Source: Desulfovibrio sp. (lineage in GTDB: Bacteria; Desulfobacterota; Desulfovibrionia; Desulfovibrionales; Desulfovibrionaceae). From it: 18,059 nt of DNA. Below are positions 13,706-18,059 of the stretch, piece after piece. Each line of letters begins with the position of its first letter. The first letter of the stretch is position 1. The DNA lies in the NCBI GenBank assembly GCA_031270875.1, contig JAISXC010000052.1, forward strand, positions 1-18,059, read 5' to 3'. Under the pieces are notes generated by a model, which saw nothing but the letters and a program-made list of their open reading frames with translations, did no database searches and was not told where the DNA came from. A program made the position numbers and the translations under genes.

Positions 13706-15289
13706 GTGGACGACGGCAAGAAGAAAACCAGGCATGCTGTGCGCTTGAGCACAAAATCTCCGCATGCGGCCTATTTCATGCCTTTGCTGGAAAGCATGGC
13801 CGCGCGCGAGGGCTTGAATGAAGTGCTTAAAAACCGGGTCAGCAAAGCCTGTGACCTCCTAGATGCCGGTATTCCCCTTTTCCCCAACAATTTCCGTAAA
13901 CGGCACCACATAGCCTTTGTACTTGAACGCTTCGGAGCGGCGGATGCCGAAGCGCTGGGGCAGTCCGAAGAAATCCTTGCCCTTGCCGGGCGCATTGTTT
14001 CCCTGCGCTCTTTCGGCAAGGTGCTCTTTTTCCACATCATGGACGAAGGCGGCCGCATCCAGTGCTACGCCGCCAAGGAACACCTGAACTCCGCCGCCTG
14101 CCTTGTCATCAAAAAACTGGAAGTGGGCGATATCGTCGGCGTCACCGGCCGCCTTTTCCGGACAAAAACTGGAGAGCTCACTCTGGACTGCGCGGGAGTT
14201 TCCCTGCTCGCCCGCTCCATGAGGCCCCTGCCCGAAAAATACCACGGGCTCAAAGATCAGGAAACACGGTACCGTCAACGTTATGTGGATCTGATCGTCA
14301 CGCCGCGCACGCGGGAGATTTTTCAGAAGCGCAGTCTGATAGTGCGTGAATTTCGCCGCTTTATGGAAGACAACAACTTCATGGAAGTGGAAACGCCCAT
14401 GATGCAGCCCCTGCCCGGAGGGGCGACCGCGCGCCCTTTCGTCACCCACAACAATGCCCTGGATTTGCGTCTTTACATGCGCATAGCTCCGGAGCTTTAT
14501 CTGAAACGCCTGCTGGTGGGCGGTTTTGAAAAAGTGTTCGAGCTCAATCGCAATTTCCGCAACGAAGGCATTGACACGCGCCATAACCCGGAATTCACCA
14601 TGTGCGAATTCTACTGGGCCTACGCCACTTTTAGCGATTTGATGGATTTTACGGAAAAACTTTTCGCCCATTTGGCTTTCAAGGCGTGCGGCGCCACCGT
14701 CATAACCTATCAGGGCAAAGAAATAGACCTCACCCCCGGGCGCTGGACCCGCCTTTCCTTCTACGATTCGCTCAGGCAGATCGGCGGACACGACGAACAA
14801 CTTTACAACAATTACAATAAATTACGAGATTACATCCACGAACGCGGCGAAAAAACAACCAGCAGGGAAAGTCTGCAAAAACTTCAGGCCAAACTTTTTG
14901 ATCTGGATGTGGAAGACAAGCTGGTGCAGCCGCACTTCATCTACCATTACCCTACGGAAATTTCTCCCCTTTCCCGCAGAAACAACGAAAAACCCGAGCT
15001 GACGGACCGCTTCGAACTCTTTATTACCGGACGCGAAATGGCCAACGCTTTTTCCGAACTGAACGACCCTGTGGATCAGCGCATGCGCTTTGCGGACCAG
15101 GTGAGGGAAAAGGAAGCCGGCGATGAGGAAGCCCACAGCATGGATGAGGACTACCTGCGCGCGCTGGAATACGGCATGCCCCCGGCTGCCGGCGAGGGCG
15201 TGGGCATTGACCGTCTTGTCATGCTGCTCACGGACTGCCCCTCCATCCGGGAAGTCATCCTCTTCCCCCTGCTGCGGCCTGAATTTTGA
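13706..15289 (+). CDS. lysS: Lysyl-tRNA synthetase, class II
   Basis: The enzyme charges tRNA-Lys with lysine in the cytoplasm. The 527-residue protein has the anticodon-binding OB fold (about 92-170; LAGRIVSLRSFGKVLFFHIMD) and the class II catalytic domain. Within it motif 2 is NRNFRNEGIDTRHNPEF (281-297) and motif 3 is GEGVGIDRLVMLL (496-508). The conserved GREMANAFSELNDP (442-455) lies between them. The start is uncertain. GTG at 13706 has GGAG (13696-13699) six bases upstream, but it adds a basic 24-residue extension. The ATG at 13778 (MPLLESMAAREGLNEV) matches the usual family N-terminus but has no ribosome-binding site. The GTG is reported for that reason. A possible hairpin lies between it and the next gene. 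Confidence 0.95.
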   Translation: MDDGKKKTRHAVRLSTKSPHAAYFMPLLESMAAREGLNEVLKNRVSKACDLLDAGIPLFPNNFRKRHHIAFVLERFGAADAEALGQSEEILALAGRIVSLRSFGKVLFFHIMDEGGRIQCYAAKEHLNSAACLVIKKLEVGDIVGVTGRLFRTKTGELTLDCAGVSLLARSMRPLPEKYHGLKDQETRYRQRYVDLIVTPRTREIFQKRSLIVREFRRFMEDNNFMEVETPMMQPLPGGATARPFVTHNNALDLRLYMRIAPELYLKRLLVGGFEKVFELNRNFRNEGIDTRHNPEFTMCEFYWAYATFSDLMDFTEKLFAHLAFKACGATVITYQGKEIDLTPGRWTRLSFYDSLRQIGGHDEQLYNNYNKLRDYIHERGEKTTSRESLQKLQAKLFDLDVEDKLVQPHFIYHYPTEISPLSRRNNEKPELTDRFELFITGREMANAFSELNDPVDQRMRFADQVREKEAGDEEAHSMDEDYLRALEYGMPPAAGEGVGIDRLVMLLTDCPSIREVILFPLLRPEF

Positions 15290-15346
15290 AAGCCCGTTTT
15301 CGCGATTGCCCCGCCTGCCGCAAAAACTCCTTTGCCTTCTCGAAAA

Positions 15347-15369
15347 CGCGCGGCTAAAACAGCCGCGCG
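15347..15369 (+). terminator. Perfect 9-bp hairpin abutting the yitT-like start
   Basis: CGCGCGGCT (15347-15355) pairs exactly with AGCCGCGCG (15361-15369) around AAAAC. It lies 57 bases after lysS with no T run. The 3' arm ends on the first G of GAGG (15369-15372), the ribosome-binding site of the next gene, so it could end lysS transcripts or hinder translation initiation. Confidence 0.45.
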
Positions 15370-15377
15370 AGGTATTC

Positions 15378-16256
15378 ATGCACACTCAAAAAACTTCCCC
15401 ATCCGCAGGCACCCGCATCGCGCTGGTTACAGCCGCCTCTGTGCTGATGGCTTTCAACCTCAATACCTTTGTGCATGCGGGCGCTCTCATACCGGGCGGC
15501 TTTACCGGCCTTGCCCTGCTCATCAAGGAGAGCGCCCTGCGCTTCGCCGGGGTCAACGCGCCTTTCAGCATCATCCTTTACATCCTGAACGCCGTGCCGG
15601 CCGCAATCTCCTATCTGTTCATCGGCAAACGCTTCACTCTGTACTCCTGCCTGATGATTGCCCTGAGCGGTCTGCTCACTGACTGGATGCCCGTCATGCT
15701 CACAAGTTTTCTGCAACCGCGCGACATGCTCCTCTCCGCAGTCTTCGGAGGTCTGCTCAACGCCCTTTCCATCAGTCTGTGCCTCTTCGCCCATGCCACC
15801 AGCGGGGGCACCGACTTCATAGCCATCTTCATTTCCGAAAAATACGGCAAAGACGCCTGGCACCATATTTTTGCCGGGAACTGCGTAATTCTGGCCTTGG
15901 CGGGCTGCCTGTTTGAACTGGACAAGGCCCTGTACTCCATCATATTCCAGTACACCACAACCATGGGCCTGAAAGCGCTTTTCCGCGGCTACCAGCGCAA
16001 AACCCTGCTCATCATAACAGGCATGCCCGAAGAGATCTATGCCCTGATCCGGGATCAGACGCATCACGGCGCCACCGCCTTCACCGGAATCGGCCAATAC
16101 AGGATGGCCGAGCGGGTCATGCTCTATTCCGTCGTCGCCGCCAACGAAACGCATAAGCTCGTCGCCGGAATAAAAAAACTTGATCCCGACGCCTTCATCA
16201 ACATACTGAACACGGAACAACTGGACGGGAGATTTTACCGCCGCCCCATGGATTAG
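15378..16256 (+). CDS. YitT-family (DUF161/DUF2179) membrane protein
   Basis: The 292-residue protein has about five to six membrane spans in its first two thirds (roughly 12-35, 38-55, 62-83, 88-108, 117-140 and 163-182). A soluble C-terminal DUF2179-like domain (about 208-290) follows. Landmarks are NTFVHAGALIPGGFTGLALL, ATSGGTDFIAIFISEKYG and HGATAFTGIGQY. The family is widespread and its transport or signalling role is not established, so no substrate is proposed. The ATG at 15378 is used because GAGG lies 5 bases upstream. The same open frame runs back into lysS without a start of its own. The gene is 88 bases downstream of lysS and convergent with the minus-strand genes that follow. Confidence 0.85.
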   Translation: MHTQKTSPSAGTRIALVTAASVLMAFNLNTFVHAGALIPGGFTGLALLIKESALRFAGVNAPFSIILYILNAVPAAISYLFIGKRFTLYSCLMIALSGLLTDWMPVMLTSFLQPRDMLLSAVFGGLLNALSISLCLFAHATSGGTDFIAIFISEKYGKDAWHHIFAGNCVILALAGCLFELDKALYSIIFQYTTTMGLKALFRGYQRKTLLIITGMPEEIYALIRDQTHHGATAFTGIGQYRMAERVMLYSVVAANETHKLVAGIKKLDPDAFINILNTEQLDGRFYRRPMD

Positions 16257-16275
16257 GGCAAATTCACTTTAAATT

Positions 16276-16395
16276 GCTCTGGCGGCCGCGTAAGCGGACG
16301 CCTGCCAGACAGACGCCAAAACCGTAGGTTTTGCAGGGAGCAGGCGGGCTTTGCCTGCCTGCGGCTCTCCAAATGAAATGGAACATTTTATTTGG
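16276..16395. repeat. Four consecutive hairpins in the convergent spacer
   Basis: The stems are, in order: GGCG-g-CCGC / GCGG-a-CGCC (16281-16302) within a longer TCTGG...CCAGA pairing; CAAAACC/GGTTTTG (16317-16333); GCAGGCGGG/CCTGCCTGC (16340-16362, one G-U); and CCAAATGAAATG/CATTTTATTTGG (16369-16395, 12 bp with one G-U around GAA). They fill nearly all of the 147 bases between two convergent genes. The last two are likely bidirectional transcription terminators despite lacking a T run. The first two have no clear role. Confidence 0.6.
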
Positions 16396-16403
16396 AATCA
16401 GAA

Positions 16404-17444
16404 TTAGGCGGGCGCGTCCAGGCTTGCGTCCATATCCGCAAACTGGCCAAAGTCGCCGGCCGCCAGCGCCGAAAAAAGCAATTTCGTCACTTCAGAGTCG
16501 TAACGCCGGGTGTCGGCCGCCAAATCCCTGGCGGCTTCCAGCATGTCCTTGCCCCTGGCATATGGCCTTTCGCTGATCATGGCGGAAAAGGAATCCACTG
16601 CGGCTGTCATGCGGCCGGTACGGCTTATCTGCGTGTTTCTGATTTTCTGCGGATAGCCGGAACCGTCCATGCGTTCATGGTGTTCATAGCAGGCCCTGAG
16701 CAGCTCCTCAAAGGAAATCTCAATTTTCTGCATCAGCTTGACGCCGACAACCGGATGCAGAACCACTTTTTCCCGCTCTTCGCTTTTCAGGGAGCCCCGC
16801 CTGTTGACAAGAAAGGCGGGAACCTTGCACATGCCGATATCATGCATCAAAAAGGCTACCGCCATGCGGTCCATGTCCTTGCGGCGGTACTCCGCCACGT
16901 TCTGCAGCCAGAGCCAAAGACCGAGGGACATGCAATTGACGGCGTGGCGGGCTTGATCGTGCTTGCGGAAAAGACGGCGGACAAAGGCGTTTACGCGATG
17001 CCTGTCCGTAAAAATATATTCGGTGGTCACCAGAATGTCGCGGTACAGGGGGTCAAATACCGCCTTGACCGGCTGTTCGCAGAATTCCGTATAGCGCATG
17101 TTCAACGCGCGGATGCAGATATCCGCGATTTCTCCCTCCTTGAGGTTCTGATCCTGCAGGACAAGGTCAAGCTGTCTGATGATATGGCGGGAATAGATGC
17201 GGTGATCCATCCGCGAGACAAAGAGATTGCCTTTTTCACAGATGCGGGCGACTTCCTCCACCTGTTCGTTGGTCAGGCGCGACTCTTTTCTGCAATACGG
17301 GGCCAGCACCGCAATGTCTTCGCGAAGGCAGAACAGATCCACCGGCGGCCGGTATTTGGGAAAGCTGTTCAGAATTTCACTGCTGATCTGGTAAAATTCG
17401 TCATTGATGTGCCCCGGTATGAAGGACTTTGTTTTTTCAGCCAT
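16404..17444 (-). CDS. HD-GYP-like domain protein, probably degenerate
   Basis: HD-GYP proteins hydrolyse the second messenger cyclic di-GMP. This 346-residue protein has an uncharacterised N-terminal half (1-150) with no receiver domain or membrane span. The HD-GYP fold follows (about 155-330): the HD pair at His201-Asp202 (LMHDIGM), RRGSL, HPVVGVKLM with His230, EHHERMDGSGYP (254-265) and the RMTAAVDSFSAMI helix. The canonical HDIGK lysine is Met205 here, so activity is uncertain. The ATG at 17444 is preferred over a TTG at 17462 that would add six residues; neither has a strong ribosome-binding site. The gene starts 30 bases after the pyruvate kinase stop, suggesting co-transcription. A c-di-GMP role is inferred from the fold. 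Confidence 0.75.
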   Translation of the reverse strand: MAEKTKSFIPGHINDEFYQISSEILNSFPKYRPPVDLFCLREDIAVLAPYCRKESRLTNEQVEEVARICEKGNLFVSRMDHRIYSRHIIRQLDLVLQDQNLKEGEIADICIRALNMRYTEFCEQPVKAVFDPLYRDILVTTEYIFTDRHRVNAFVRRLFRKHDQARHAVNCMSLGLWLWLQNVAEYRRKDMDRMAVAFLMHDIGMCKVPAFLVNRRGSLKSEEREKVVLHPVVGVKLMQKIEISFEELLRACYEHHERMDGSGYPQKIRNTQISRTGRMTAAVDSFSAMISERPYARGKDMLEAARDLAADTRRYDSEVTKLLFSALAAGDFGQFADMDASLDAPA

Positions 17445-17474
17445 AAGGCTTGTTCCCGTCAAGGATGATTTCTG

Positions 17475-18059
17475 TCATTTCCAATACAGTTTGACCAGAT
17501 TGGTGCCGCGCGGCGTGTCCGACGGCCTGGAAAGCTGGCCGGCGGTAATGACGGCGCAGTCGTTCGTCGCGAGATCCCGACTGATATTGATGAATTTTTC
17601 AGCCCTGTCGAGATGGCTCAGGGGCTCGTCCTCCTTGCGCACGAAAACCGGTTCCACTCCCCAGACAAAGTTGAGACTTTTGACGGTAACGGGGTCTGTG
17701 GTCAAAGCGTAAATGCGCTGCGGGGGCCGCCGTTCGGAAACCTGCCGCGCCGCCGCCCCGCTGACACTGTGGGCCACTATGGCCTTGGCCTGCGCCTTGT
17801 CGGCCAGCAGGCAGGCCGAATAGGCCAGAAATTCCGGCATCCCCCTGTTGGCGTCGGGTTCTTCCAGTTTGCGCCGGTCAAAGAGCAACGCCTCGGCCTC
17901 GTCGGTAATTTTGCTCATATAGCGCACCGTTTCCACAGGAAAATTGCCCATGGCCGTCTCCTCGGAAAGCATAACGCAGTCCGCCCCGTCCAGCACGGCA
18001 TTGGCCACGTCCGTGGTTTCCGCGCGGGTGGGAGCGGGGCTGTTCATCATGGAAAGCAG
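17475..18059 (-). CDS. pyk: Pyruvate kinase, C-terminal part (gene continues off the right edge)
   Basis: The enzyme makes pyruvate and ATP from phosphoenolpyruvate and ADP. The visible 194 residues start mid-protein ([20 protein letters not shown]), matching the helix and loop before the last strands of the catalytic barrel. [20 protein letters not shown] follows; the SEETA form replaces the more common SGETA and is also found in natural enzymes. The regulatory C-terminal domain includes [29 protein letters not shown] and [13 protein letters not shown], and ends [10 protein letters not shown]. The gene reads off the right edge, so the barrel, the B domain and the start are not seen. A methionine at 18050 should not be taken as the start. 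Confidence 0.9.
   Translation of the reverse strand: MLSMMNSPAPTRAETTDVANAVLDGADCVMLSEETAMGNFPVETVRYMSKITDEAEALLFDRRKLEEPDANRGMPEFLAYSACLLADKAQAKAIVAHSVSGAAARQVSERRPPQRIYALTTDPVTVKSLNFVWGVEPVFVRKEDEPLSHLDRAEKFINISRDLATNDCAVITAGQLSRPSDTPRGTNLVKLYWK

Noticed and set aside
1..18059. Defence island, prophage, insertion sequence or CRISPR array
   Set aside because: No transposase, integrase, Cas-like protein or regularly spaced repeat was seen. All large genes fall in housekeeping or envelope families.

Overview
The window looks like chromosomal DNA from a sulfate-reducer-type member of the Desulfovibrionales. It is GC-rich and Gram-negative. Evidence for the lineage is the hflKC-tol-pal block, the style of the lysyl-tRNA synthetase, and a cobalamin-transport cluster that carries a C20-methyltransferase gene. 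No tRNA, rRNA, insertion sequence, CRISPR array or prophage was found. The assignment rests on recognising protein families, not on a search.

Layout. (1) Positions 1-125, minus strand: the first 41 codons of a probable acetyl-CoA synthetase. (2) Positions 126-680: a 555-base divergent control region. It holds a minus-strand promoter, a perfect 14-bp inverted repeat, a cobalamin riboswitch (about 300-490) and a short leader reading frame with a strong Shine-Dalgarno site. (3) Positions 681-4207: a tightly packed corrinoid uptake operon of permease, ATPase, periplasmic binding protein and a CobI/CbiL-type C20-methyltransferase. (4) Positions 4432-10974: an envelope operon of hflK, hflC, tolQ, tolR, a TolA/TonB-like protein, an unusual exported protein with two TolA/TonB-C-like domains, and tolB. 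(5) Positions 11077-11656: pal, with its own promoter and a hairpin at the predicted mRNA 5' end. (6) Positions 11743-13577: a hydroxypyruvate reductase-type dehydrogenase overlapping an amidohydrolase. (7) Positions 13706-16256: lysS and a YitT-family membrane protein. (8) Positions 16257-16403: a convergent spacer made almost wholly of four consecutive hairpins. (9) Positions 16404-18059, minus strand: a degenerate HD-GYP protein behind the 3' end of pyruvate kinase.

How the genes work together. The riboswitch should shut off corrinoid uptake when cobalamin is plentiful. The Tol-Pal block supplies the proton-driven inner-membrane motor (TolQR), the periplasm-spanning link (TolA-like), and TolB plus the Pal lipoprotein at the outer membrane. 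HflKC sits upstream as the FtsH protease-associated membrane complex.

Most of the window is ordinary housekeeping. The parts that depart from the textbook are the tandem-domain protein between tolA and tolB, the leader ORF after the riboswitch, the four-hairpin spacer, and the HD-GYP protein lacking the lysine of its HDxGK motif. I found no clear new defence or mobile system.
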